Source: Lycium barbarum
Lineage: Eukaryota; Streptophyta; Magnoliopsida; Solanales; Solanaceae
Reading direction: 5' to 3'
DNA: 64,000 bases
NCBI RefSeq assembly: GCF_019175385.1
Contig: NC_083337.1
Coordinates: 48,274,938 to 48,338,937 of the forward strand
Position numbers and translations under genes: made by a program. Shown here one piece after another: positions 11,335 to 22,474 of this stretch (position 1 is the first letter of the stretch; the number at the start of each line of letters is the position of its first letter). The notes beneath the pieces are model-generated. The model was not told where the DNA came from, ran no database searches, and worked only from the letters and a program-made list of their open reading frames with translations.

Positions 11335-13476
11335 TCGATTAAACCTTTTGAGGTGTCTACACCCGTGGGTGAATCGGTAATAGCTAGCCGGATATATAGA
11401 AATTGCATAGTTTTGATTTGTGACCGCCTTACTATAGTTGACTTGCATGAGCTAAAGATGGTAGACTTTGATGTCATTATAGGCATGGATTGGTTGGCCT
11501 CTTGCTATGCCAATGTTGATTGTAGAATGAAGATGTTTCGTTTCCAATATTCGAGAGAACCAGTCTTAGAATGGAAAGGGAATACGGGGTCACCAAAGGG
11601 TAGGTTTATTTCCTATCCAAAGGCAAGGAAAATGATCACGAAAGGATGTATCTATCATCTAGTTCGGGTTCAAGATGTAGAAGCTGAATCGCCGACTATT
11701 CAGACAGTTCCTGTAGTAAACGAATTTCCGGATGTGATCCCAAAAGAGCTTCCAGGCCTTCCTCCCGAGTGGGAGATCGATTTTTCCATTGATGTGTTGC
11801 CAGACACCAAGCCCATATCTATTCCTCCTTATATAATGGCTCCCGCAGAATTGGAAGAGTTGAAGGAGCAATTGAAGGACTTGCTTGAAAAAGGCTTTAT
11901 TAGGCCTAGTTCATCGCCGTGGGGAGCACCCGTATTGTTCGTTCGAAAGAAAGATGGCTCCTTGAGAATGTGCATTGATTATCGACAATTGAACAAGGTG
12001 ACGATTAAGAATAAATATTCTCTTCCGAGGATTGATGATTTATTTGATCAATTACAAGGTGCCAAATGGTTTTCAAAGATTGATTTGAGGTCCGGGTATC
12101 CCCAAGTGAGAGTTAGGGAGAAGGATATCCCTAAGACAACCTTCAGAACAAGATATGGTCATTTTGAGTTCCGAGTAATGTCATTTGGGCTAACTAATGC
12201 GCCGGCGGCATTTATGGATCTGATGAATAATGTGTTCAGGCCTTTTCTGGATTTATTTGTGATCGTATGTATCGACGACATCTTGGTATATTATAGATCC
12301 GAGGCAGAGCATGCGAATCATTTGCGTACTGTCCTCGGAGTTCTTCAAACTCGAGAGTTGTTTGCAAAGTTTTTCAAATGCGAGTTTTGGTTGAACTCAG
12401 TGGCATTCCTGGGGCATATTGTTACGCCCGATGGTATTCGAGTGGATAGTCAAAAGATCGAGGCCGTGAAAACTTGGCCAAGGCCCACAACTCCTACGGA
12501 GGTGCGTAGCTTTCGGGGCTTAGCAGGTTATTACAGGAGATTCGTTGAAGGTTTTTCTTCTATTTCTGCACCGCTCACAAAGTTGACCCAGAAATCAACA
12601 AAGTTTCAATGGACAGACGCTTGTGAACGTAGCTTCCAAGAGTTGAAAGGTAGATTGACTTCTGCCCCAGTTTTGACACTTCCAGAGGGAATGGAAGGAT
12701 ATGTTGTCTATTGTGATGCTTCAGGTATTGGGCTAAGCTGTGTATTGATGCAACATGGCAAAGTGATTGCGTATGCTTCAAGGCAATTGCGGAAACATGA
12801 GCAGAATTATCCAACCCATGATCTAGAATTGGCCGCAGTGGTTTATGCATTAAAGATATGGATACATTATCTATACGGTGTCCATGTGGATATTTATACA
12901 GATCATAAGATCCTTCAGTATATCTTCAAGCAGAAAGAGTTGAATTTGCGGCAACGACGATGGTTAGAATTGCTAAAAGATTACAACGTTGATATCTTAT
13001 ATCACCCTGGAAAGGAAAATGTTGTAGCTGATGCTCTTAGCCGCAGATCGATGGGAAGTTTATGTGATGTACGACCAGAGAAGAGGGAAATGACCCTTGA
13101 GCTCCAGCAGTTAGCTAGCCCAGGAGTTCGAGTGGTGGACTCAGGTAGCAGGGGAGCTACTATTCATAATTCAGCAGTCTCGTCGCTAGTAGCAGAAGTG
13201 AAAGAGCGACAATATGAAGATCCCATGCTAATGCATTATAGAGATACACTCCCTCGGAAAGAGGAGTCATCATTTGATATCACAGGAGACGGAGTTCTCC
13301 GATGCCGAGGCAGAGTATGCGTTCCTGATGTGGTAGGATTACGCCACCAGATATTGAGAGAAGCTCATTGCTCCCGTTATTCTGTTCACCCCAGAGCGAC
13401 GAAAATGTATCATTACCTCAAGTCGATATATTGGTGGAATGGAATGAAGAAAGATATAGCGGAATTCGTAGCTTAA
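11335..13476 (+). pseudogene. Element D protease C-terminus - RT - RNase H - integrase zinc finger
   Basis: This is the longest open stretch of D (707 aa from 11353). It includes [10 protein letters not shown] of the protease C-half and a full RT with KIDLRSGY and [10 protein letters not shown] (FIDD to CIDD). RNase H has CDASGIG, DLELAA, YTDHK and VVADALSR. The start of integrase follows, with its two zinc-finger His residues ([11 protein letters not shown]). It ends at TAA 13474-13476 where element A has Gln. The next residues read CPNY instead of CPNC, so the integrase zinc finger has also lost a ligand. Confidence 0.88.
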
Positions 13477-14649
13477 TGTCCCAATTATCAACAAGTGAAA
13501 ATCGAGCACCAAAAGCCGGGTGGATTGTTGCAAGCTATAGAAATCCCAACTTGGAAGTGGGAAGTGATTAACATGGACTTCATTACAGGCTTACCCCGTT
13601 CTCGCCGTAAGTATGATTCCATATGGGTGATTGTGGATAGACTCACCAAGTCAGCTCATTTCTTACCAGTCAGAACGACGCATGTGGCAGGAGATTATGT
13701 AAAGCTTTATCTTAAAGAGATAGTAAGACTCCATGGTGTTCCAATATCTATTATCTCAGATAGAGGAACTCAGTTTACAGCCAATTTTTGGAAGTCTTTC
13801 CAAGAGGGTCTAAGGACCTAAGTGAGCCTTAGTACGACATTTCACCCGCAGACTGATGGACAAGACGAGCGTACCATTCAGACTCTTAGAGATATGTTGC
13901 AGGCATGTATGGTAGATTTTGGAGGAAATTGGGATGATCATTTGCCACTCATTGAATTTGATTACAATAACAGTTATCATTCTAGCATCCAAATGGCACC
14001 GTATGAAGCTTTATATCAGCGAAAGTGTAGATCCCCAATTGGGTGGTTCGAAACAGGAGAGGCAAGACTGATAGGGCCAGACTTGGTCCAGCAAGCCATA
14101 GAGAAAGTCAAGCACATACAAGATCGATTATTAGCAGCCCAAAGTCGTCAAAAGTCCTATGCGGATAATCGCCGAAGAGACTTAGAGTTCCAAGTGAAAG
14201 ATTGGGTATTCTTGAAAGTGTCACCGATGAAAGGTGTAATGAGATTTGGAAAAAAGGGGAAGCTTAGTCCCCGATACATTGGACCTTATGAGATTGTGCG
14301 CAAAGTGGGCAAAGTGGCCTATGAATTAGATCTACCTCCGGATTTGGAGTCAGTTCACCCAGTTTTCCATGTCTCGATGCTTCGAAAATGTGTTGGAGAT
14401 CCTACTAGGATCGTGCCAATAAGCGATGTGCAAGTGACAGAAAAGTTGACTTATGAAGAAGTGCACATTGCCATACTAGATAGGAAAGTACAGAGGCTTA
14501 GAAATAAAGAAGTGGCCTCAGTTAAGGTTTTATGGAGAAGCAGTAAACGAGAAAAAATGACATGGGAATTAGAAGAAAGTATGCGGTCCAGATACCCTCA
14601 TTTATTTCAGCCCTTCGGAGAGATTCAAGATGAAACATCAGCGGTATGA
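13477..14649 (+). pseudogene. Element D integrase core and chromodomain-like tail
   Basis: It keeps the same frame as the preceding segments. The catalytic residues are present: MDF, SDRGTQF and DERTIQ (normally AERTIQ), so the DDE triad survives. A TAA at 13819-13821 replaces the Gln of GTQVSLS. The GPY/F module (RYIGPYEIV) and the tail (VKVLWRSSKR, MTWELEE, RYPHLF) are present, and the frame stops naturally at 14647-14649. Confidence 0.88.
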
Positions 14650-14854
14650 GGTATGTATGATTTCCTTTTCATGCTTTTGGTCGTGTGTGACCATGGATAT
14701 GTTGATATTGTGACGTAGCCCTGTGAGACGAAGATATTTTGGGTTGTTGTGACAGGATGGTAGTGCCATATTATAGGGGAGACTCTGGCGAAATTTTTAT
14801 TGAATCCCCGAAGACTTTAACATTTGAGGACGAATGTTCTTAAGGGGGGAAGAA
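14650..14854 (+). promoter_or_regulatory. Element D 3' UTR, stem-loop and polypurine tract
   Basis: This short 3' UTR contains a GACTCTGGCGAAATTTTT block that also occurs, inverted, at 26557 in element F. It is followed by the stem-loop AACATTTG/CGAATGTT (14819-14838) and the purine run TTAAGGGGGGAAGAA directly before the LTR at 14855. Confidence 0.85.
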
Positions 14855-17385
14855 TGTTACACCTCGAAAAAATCCTCCATTGTTGTCCAAGTGAATGGAC
14901 CCGCGAGGAGTACGAGTATCCGATGTTTTCATGAGTAAGAAATAACATTTGACGACCCTAAGTAAGATTCCAAAGGCAATTGCAATAAGAGATAGGTTAT
15001 GCTCCATAATGAATAATTATAGGTTCTAAAAATGTGGAAAATTGATGATCTGCATTTTGGCCAGTTGCACGTAAAATGAAATACGAACCGTAAAGTGGTA
15101 TACAGCCCGTAAACTGCCATGTCGTATTTTGGCTTCCAAAACTTCAACTTTCTGCCAAATGATCAAATAGTTAAATACGACCCAAAATACGGACCGTAAA
15201 TTGGTTTACGGCCCATAAACTGTGTCCGTAAATCACCACGTCTCAGCCTGGGTTTCTGGTTCTATTATGATTAAACACGACCACGAAGGACGGTCCGTAA
15301 ACTGGAATACGGACCGTAAACCAAGTTTATGACCACTGTGTTGTTCACTCCAGACAAGATTTTAAGTCATTAAATGAGGGATCCAAGTTTATTATTTCAT
15401 TTTCACATTTCATCCCCTCTCTCTAAAACATCTCTCTACATTTATTCCACAAGATTTCAAGGATTATTAGTCATCAACAATACAAATCAAGTTAATCAAG
15501 TGCAAGAAAACCATCAAAGATCATTCAAAGTCAAGAAATCTCATGGAGGTAAACTAGGGCTTTTGCTCAAGTGGAGTATTATCAACTAAGGATTGTTCCT
15601 ACAACATCTAAGGTAAGATTTATGATATTTCTATGTTGTTTAAGGTATTTAAGAGTTGAAATACTTGGATTGTAGAAAGGTATGGTAAAATGGGTCATGA
15701 ATATGGAATAGTGTCATTTTGAGAAATAGTTTGAATTGAGTTATGAGTCTTGATGTATTGTGATGCAAATGTGTTATAAATGATGTGGAGAACATGAGAT
15801 GATTAATGTACGTGAATGGACATAGTCGTGTGTTATAGCCATAGATGTGAGTGATCGAAAGCAAATTGAGAACTGTGGATAATGTGGATGAATAATGACT
15901 ATTGTTACGGTATTGTGAATGTATCGTTGAGGTTTGGGAGTTGATATACGTTATGGAGGAATGTCGTATAAATAAAGGAGATGATGTCCAATTTTCTCTA
16001 GCTTTAGTCATATATGCTAGCTATCGATTCTAATGATAGTATGACTTCAATGAAGGTAGAAACGCTAGCATTAGAGCAGAACGCGCAAGTGTAGAGTAGT
16101 TGAACGGAAAAGGTATGTAAGGCTAACCATACTTTCATAACGCATGGTTCTTTGGCCAATCATCTAAATCTTCTATGAGCTTATGATATTCTCCAAATGC
16201 TTCTATCTTCAAAGCTACTAAGCTTATGATTCTCGATATGCTACGATTGCACTAAGTTCCTCGTATGACGAGTAGGCCTATTAAGGTAAATGTGATGGTT
16301 GACGATAGTAGTAATAATGATGTTGATGACGATTGTGATAACGATGTAAATTAATAAAGATGCTTATGAGCTATTATGTATATGTGTCTATGTATGACTA
16401 ATATGGAACCCCGAGCTTATGAGGCCGGGTAAGATATGTAAATAAGTATGTATATGATTATGTAATGCGCGCACACCCCTACAGATGGTACGGATAACCC
16501 TGAAGCATTGGTAGGGTCAGGTAGATGTAACCTGAAGCCTTGGTAGGGTCAGGTAGATATAACCCTGAAGCCTTGGTAGGGCCAGGTATGAGTAACCTTG
16601 AGCCTTGGTTGGCCAAGTATGTATGAAACACCGATCCTGCATGGTCGGGTATGCTATATAAATTCTATGTATATGATATGGTTACGAGTATGAATACGAA
16701 TATGATACGATATGAATGTGAATAAAGGTATGTATATGAATACGAGTACAAATACAGAACAGAAAGATCCTAAGGACGGCAAGTAAATGCCTATGACGAT
16801 GATATTACTATCTCCCATCTTGTGCTATTTCTCATGTTGCATATTATGCTTCTATATTGATATTGATCTTGCTTTACATACTCAGTACATTCTTCGTACT
16901 GACGTCCTTTTGTTTGTGGACGCTGCTTCATGCCCGCAGGTGCACAGGGAGACAGGCTCGATCCATAGCGGTATTCTCAGAGACTACCTAGCAGAGCTCC
17001 ATTTCATTCGAAGCCATAGCGTTTGGGTACTTATTCTTTTATGTACATAATTATGGGCATAGTGGGGTCCTGTCCCGCTTATGTGATATGTTATACTCTT
17101 CTTAGAGGCTCGTAGACATGTGTATGTGGTTAGAGATGTCTGGCCTTGTCGGCCTATATTTTGTATATCATTTTGATAGCCTTGTCGGCTCATGTACATT
17201 GACGTGGTATAGATGCCAACCGTGATATGAAAGCATTGTCGTCCGATAGTACTAGCACGAATGATGAATAGAAATGTATGTTTAAATATGTGGCTCACCT
17301 AGATGTAGGCTTATGTGTAAGGTAAGGGGCGCCCGGGCGGGCTAGCACTGGGCGTTCGTCGCGGCCCTTTAGATGGGTCGTGACA
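14855..17385 (+). repeat. Element D 3' LTR (2,531 bp)
   Basis: It is bounded by TGTTACACCTCG and GGGTCGTGACA. U3 holds a cluster of TACGG-N-CCGTA inverted repeats (15081-15330) and a TATA-like TTAAATGAGG (about 15370). A donor-like AAGGTAAG occurs at about 15610. The conserved AG|GTATGT is at 16113 and the GCAG|GT at 16939. A four-unit minisatellite with a period of about 32 bp and a CCTTGGTAGGG core lies at 16484-16612. Confidence 0.92.
16113..16939 (+). other. Predicted LTR leader intron (element D copy)
   Basis: The donor is AAAAG|GTATGTAAGG. The acceptor is CATGCCCGCAG|GT, with a CTGAC branch-point candidate about 37 nt upstream and a T-rich tract between. Both ends are conserved in nearly all LTRs of the window, while the sequence between varies in length (0.8-1.9 kb) and content. 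No transcript evidence is available from the sequence alone. Confidence 0.4.
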
Positions 17386-19970
17386 GTGTAAGTCAAGTTT
17401 AACTTAGTAGAGTATTCAAATGGCATGTTTGTAATGTCAAAATGCTATAGAGAACACTGTGAAGCAGTGATGTTGCATGATAAGTAGCAAGCAGCCAACA
17501 AATGGTGAAAGTGAGTCAACTACATGGCCACACAGATAATCAAAATAACTTGGATACTTTAGAGGAGGAAGTGAAACTTATGTAGCTCCAGAGTTACAAG
17601 TTAAGGTTGATGAAGTGTACATATGCAGAATTTAGCACAATTTAGGTGAATGAGAGACATAGTGGTAGTGTCAAAATGATTGAGAGGGACACATAGAGGC
17701 ATGTGCATAGTTAGAAATGCATTTACAAGGAACCAATTTAGACAGAATGATCAAAATGATGCCTGGTACTTGTCCTAAGTCTTTTATAATGAGGTGCAGA
17801 GTTTGTCAAGCCCCAAATGGCTATCTGAAAGAGTCATGCATAGTAAAGTAGGTGTATTTTAATGTTATCAACAAGTTAACCAAGTTCAGAACTCATTTTT
17901 TAGCCTTAAATTTACCAAACAAAAGGGTCATAGAAAATAATTACAAGCATAGGAAGGCTTTTTAATCTAGGATTAGTTTAAAATGAGATCAAGGTGTCCA
18001 ATAATGGAAGTACAGATTCAACATAGTCCCTGATTCCAAATTTCACTAATTAAAGTCAAAATAAGTCTCAAGTTCAGGATGTTCAAGTTAATACTCAAAA
18101 TAGTTCTCAAATATGATAACTTAATCATAGTTTTGTTCCCTAGAAACACAGATAAGTTGTAATCATCAGTAAGGGCCACACATGGTTACTACAAGTCACA
18201 ACAAAAGGAAGTTCCCAAATAGGAAGCAATTAGGGCAGGCTCAAGTAGTCCAAAAGGAGTTGACAAAGGAATATGACACTCATCCTAGGCTCAAGGGCAA
18301 ATCATTTGCACTCTTACAAGTCTATAAGTTCAGGAACCAAGTTCAACAGTCCATTCTAATCCATTTTAGGGTTATGAATTTCCAAATGAAGCTAGTGTAT
18401 GTAAGGACAGTTTAACATTCTCAAGATAAAAAATAGATGCATTTTCTATAGCTTTTAGTCCTTTGAGCCATCAGTAGCCACAATTTCAAAATGACAGGTT
18501 TTAGAAAAAGTGTCAAATGGTATAGTTCATGCATGTTCTGATGTTGAATGGTATAGAATGAGACAAATGTCTAGGGAAAAACAACAATTCACATAGGATG
18601 ATCTTAGACGGTCAGCTATAGCTAAATATGAGTCAACTACTAAGACAAGCATAGACATGATACTCAAAGAGAAATCCATCAGAGACAGGCAAGTTCAGTT
18701 AAACACAAGTATGCAGGAATTTTATCTTGAACATGACTTGACTTGACAGAGACCTCAAAAGCCAAGGGATAATCATCACAAATGCACACAACAAGACTCA
18801 AAACCCTTTGAACTTAACAAACTTGACAACTACTAGCATAAAAGGACATTACAAAGTTTGAAAGGGCACAGAAATGACACAAGGAACCAAACAACCTCTA
18901 GTTTTACTTATTTCAAGCCTATTTTGGACAAATTATCACCTAAACATCCTTAACACACCCTTAATATTACTTATTTTAATTAAAACAACAAAATAACACA
19001 GATTCTAGACAGGAAACATATAGGAACTGCAGGTCGTTAACTTAAGCTACCCTTTAAGCTCATTTTCATCCTAAAGTTCTGAAAACCTTAAACCAGTTTG
19101 AAAACCTCATTGTTTACTTAGTTTTAGTTATAACAAGTTCATTTCTTCGTATCTTACTTCATTTTAGGAGAACATAGGCACATTACTTTCAATAAAAAAA
19201 TAACTAATATCAATTTAGCCACAAGATCATCATAGTTTCATTAGACAAGCACAAATATGAACTAAGCAAAGTAATAACAAGTGAAGAATAGACACATATA
19301 TTACAAAAATTACATTGAAACAGTATTAAAAACAATACGACAGTAGATTGAATAGGTTATTACCTCTTTTTGGGGCAACCAAAAGATCAAATTGGAGAGA
19401 TTGAATCAACTTCTTACACCAACACTTAAAATCCTTGAAACAACCTTTTCTTCTTGAATTTTTTTGTATATTATGTGTATATAAGAGTAGTGTAAGTAGA
19501 GTATAATATTTGTGAGGTTCTTATATTAGTATATTAGTAGTGTTTTATAGTATATACGTTGTATATAATGGTATATAAGTGGTATATGATAGTATATAAG
19601 ACTTATAGGATTTCTTAAATACTTAGGATTTTTCAACCCCCCGGAAAAGAGGATCCTCTCGAATGGCAGAAATGCCTTCTATTTATAGGGAAGAATTAGG
19701 GTTCTAGGGACAAATTTGGAAAAAAAACTCATTCCCAACCGAATTTCCCCCCTAAAATTCCCACATGCAATCTTAAGATTCAAACACAAGTCAAGAAAAA
19801 TCCAATTTCTAACCGAATTGTACTACTCGTACTATCCTTATCCAATTTCAGCAAATTTTTCAAAATATCAGAATAATTCCCAACGTATAGTACTATTTTT
19901 TCCACACAAAAATTCCTAAATTCTAGGAATAGTACAGTGAGTCACACAAACAGCTAAAATATAGTACCAA
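17386..19970. other. Unclassified AT-rich block, possible unknown LTR or promoter
   Basis: It lies between the end of D's LTR and a second copy of part of that LTR. There is no credible ORF, no zinc-knuckle or RT motif, and no similarity by eye to the other LTRs. The right end has promoter architecture on the minus strand (TATA box, then AT-rich leader, then an AG|GTAATAACC donor-like site near 19360). It could be a degraded LTR of an unrelated element or non-repeat host sequence. Confidence 0.4.
19679..19687 (-). promoter_or_regulatory. TATA box on minus strand
   Basis: The minus strand reads CCCTATAAATAGAAGG, an excellent plant TATA box with purine-rich flanks. It would drive transcription leftward into the 17386-19650 block. 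No start site can be seen, and no coding sequence lies downstream. Confidence 0.45.
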
Positions 19971-21001
19971 TAAGGTAAATGTGATGGTTGACGATAGTAG
20001 TAATAATGATGTTGATGACGATTGTGATAACGATGTAAATTAATAAAGATGCTTATGAGCTATTATGTATATGTGTCTATGTATGACTAATATGGAACCC
20101 CGAGCTTATGAGGCCGGGTAAGATATGTAAATAAGTATGTATATGATTATGTAATGCGCGCACACCCCTACAGATGGTACGGATAACCCTGAAGCATTGG
20201 TAGGGTCAGGTAGATGTAACCTGAAGCCTTGGTAGGGTCAGGTAGATATAACCCTGAAGCCTTGGTAGGGCAAGGTATGAGTAACCTTGAGCCTTGGTTG
20301 GCCAAGTATGTATGAAACACCGATCCTGCACGGTCGGGTATGCTATATAAATTCTATGTATATGATATGGTTACGAGTATGAATACGAATATGATACGAT
20401 ATGAATGTGAATAAAGGTATGTATACGAATACGAGTACAAATACAGAACAGAAAGATCCTAAGGACGGCAAGTAAGTGCCTATGACGATGATATTACTAT
20501 CTCCCATCTTGTGCTATTTCTCATGTTGCATATTATGCTTCTATATTGATATTGATCATGCCTTACATACTCAGTACATTTTTCGTACTGACGTCCTTTT
20601 GTTTGTAGACGCTACTTCATGCCCGCAGGTGCACAGGGAGACAGGCTCGATCCATAGCGGTATTCTCAGAGACTACCTAGCAGAGCTCCATTTCATTCGA
20701 AGCCATAGCTTTTGGGTACTTATTCTTTTATGTACATAATTATGGGCATAGCGGGGTCCTGTCCCGCTTATGTGATATGTTATACTCTTCTTAGAGGCTC
20801 GTAGACATGTGTATGTGGTTAGAGATGTCTGGCCTTGTCGGCCTATATTTTGTATATCATTTTGATAGCCTTGTCGGCTCATGTACATTGACGTGGTATA
20901 GATGCCAACCGTGATATGAAAGCATTGTCGTCCGATAGGACTAGCATGAATGATGAATAGAAATGTATGTTTAAATATGTGGCTCACCTAGATGTAGGCT
21001 T
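19971..21001 (+). repeat. Partial D-type LTR, near-identical copy of 16282-17312
   Basis: It aligns without any indel to 16282-17312 at a constant offset of 3,689, with roughly a dozen substitutions by eye. It includes the minisatellite, the TCAGTAC hairpin and the acceptor-like GCAG|GT at 20628. Its left end starts abruptly and its right end runs into the N gap, so both edges may be assembly or deletion boundaries. Confidence 0.88.
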
Positions 21002-21501
21002 NNNNNNNNNNNNNNNNNNNNNNNNNNNNNNNNNNNNNNNNNNNNNNNNNNNNNNNNNNNNNNNNNNNNNNNNNNNNNNNNNNNNNNNNNNNNNNNNNNN
21101 NNNNNNNNNNNNNNNNNNNNNNNNNNNNNNNNNNNNNNNNNNNNNNNNNNNNNNNNNNNNNNNNNNNNNNNNNNNNNNNNNNNNNNNNNNNNNNNNNNNN
21201 NNNNNNNNNNNNNNNNNNNNNNNNNNNNNNNNNNNNNNNNNNNNNNNNNNNNNNNNNNNNNNNNNNNNNNNNNNNNNNNNNNNNNNNNNNNNNNNNNNNN
21301 NNNNNNNNNNNNNNNNNNNNNNNNNNNNNNNNNNNNNNNNNNNNNNNNNNNNNNNNNNNNNNNNNNNNNNNNNNNNNNNNNNNNNNNNNNNNNNNNNNNN
21401 NNNNNNNNNNNNNNNNNNNNNNNNNNNNNNNNNNNNNNNNNNNNNNNNNNNNNNNNNNNNNNNNNNNNNNNNNNNNNNNNNNNNNNNNNNNNNNNNNNNN
21501 N
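21002..21501. other. Assembly gap of exactly 500 N
   Basis: This is a run of N. The round length is typical of a placeholder for a gap of unknown size, so distances and element structure across it are not reliable. Confidence 0.97.
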
Positions 21502-22474
21502 AAAATATGGAATGCCATGAAACTTACCTTAGATAGTGTAGGAATAAACTTTAAGTGGAAAAATTCACTTGAGCAAAACCCTAGTTCCACTTCCCATGAC
21601 ATTTCTTGCCTTAGATGAACCCTAGTGAGTTTCATACACTGTTTCTCTTGATTTGATGAAGTTGATCATTAATTTCTCTTAGGTTCTTGTATATGAAGAG
21701 TGTGGAAGATTCTAGAGAGGTCTTGAGTTGTGGAGAAGAAAAATGAAATGAATTAAATGAACTTGGGGTGTTCTTTATAATTCAAAATCTGTCCCGACAT
21801 CATTATACGGACACTTATACGGTCAATATAAACTTGTACGTCCGTATAAGTGACCGTGAAATCGCTTTAGCAACCATCCCTTTCTGTGTCAATCATACGG
21901 CATATTGTACGGTCCGTATATTTTATACGGTTCGTATAAGTGACCGTGAAATCACCCCATCAACATCTCGCTTCTGTGACCATTATACCGCACATTATAC
22001 GGTCCGTATAATTATAATACGGTCCGTATAAGTGACCGTATAATCCCATCAGTGAGGGACCTTCACTGTGACGATTCTGCGGACCATTATATGGACTGTA
22101 TAACATTATACGGACCGTATAATTGGTCGTATAACCTATCTTTTCTCCAATTTTGTTCTCGTTACTTCGTTTGATCCCGAATCCTTATGGAACCTTCTTG
22201 ATACTTGTTTAACACCTCGTTAACAATCTAAGGGACATTATAACTCTTCTCCAAACATCATTAAGTCATCATTAGTTCAATACTCGTAAATTCTGCCCAA
22301 CACACAACATATGCCTTGCTTTCCTTAACAACTTCGTCTCCTACCTCAAATGTGTTTGAAACCTCATTTAGGACCATCAATTGTTATTTCTTAATTATCA
22401 AAACATCGTATACGTCGTGCCCTTCGTTAGTACATTCACTGTACGCTAACGGGAAATTTTTCCGGGGTGTAACA
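21502..22474 (-). repeat. Partial minus-strand LTR (H/F-left type)
   Basis: It ends in GGTGTAACA, the reverse complement of the TGTTACACC LTR start. The ACCTTAGATAGTGTAGGAAT segment near 21530 matches the left LTR of element F near 25745. It carries a dense cluster of TATACGG-N-CCGTATA inverted repeats at about 21800-22135. The other LTR end is lost in the gap. Confidence 0.8.

Larger units (their letters stand above)
10595..17385 (+). mobile_element. Element D: Ty3/Gypsy chromovirus, 5' part outside window
   Basis: The order is gag C-terminus, protease, RT, RNase H, integrase, 3' UTR, polypurine tract and 3' LTR, all on the plus strand. Element A interrupts gag, so D's gag start and 5' LTR lie left of the window. 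The whole coding part keeps one frame over 4 kb with five stop codons and no frameshift, so decay is by point mutation only. The LTR (TGTTACACC...GTGACA) belongs to a different subfamily from that of element A. The 3' flank is GTGTA. Confidence 0.92.

Noticed and set aside
18182..18415. 77-aa open frame in the unclassified block
   Set aside because: Low-complexity composition, no domain, no codon-usage signal and no matching promoter on the plus strand.
20967..21635. Long open frames across 21002-21501
   Set aside because: They consist almost entirely of N and are artefacts of the gap.
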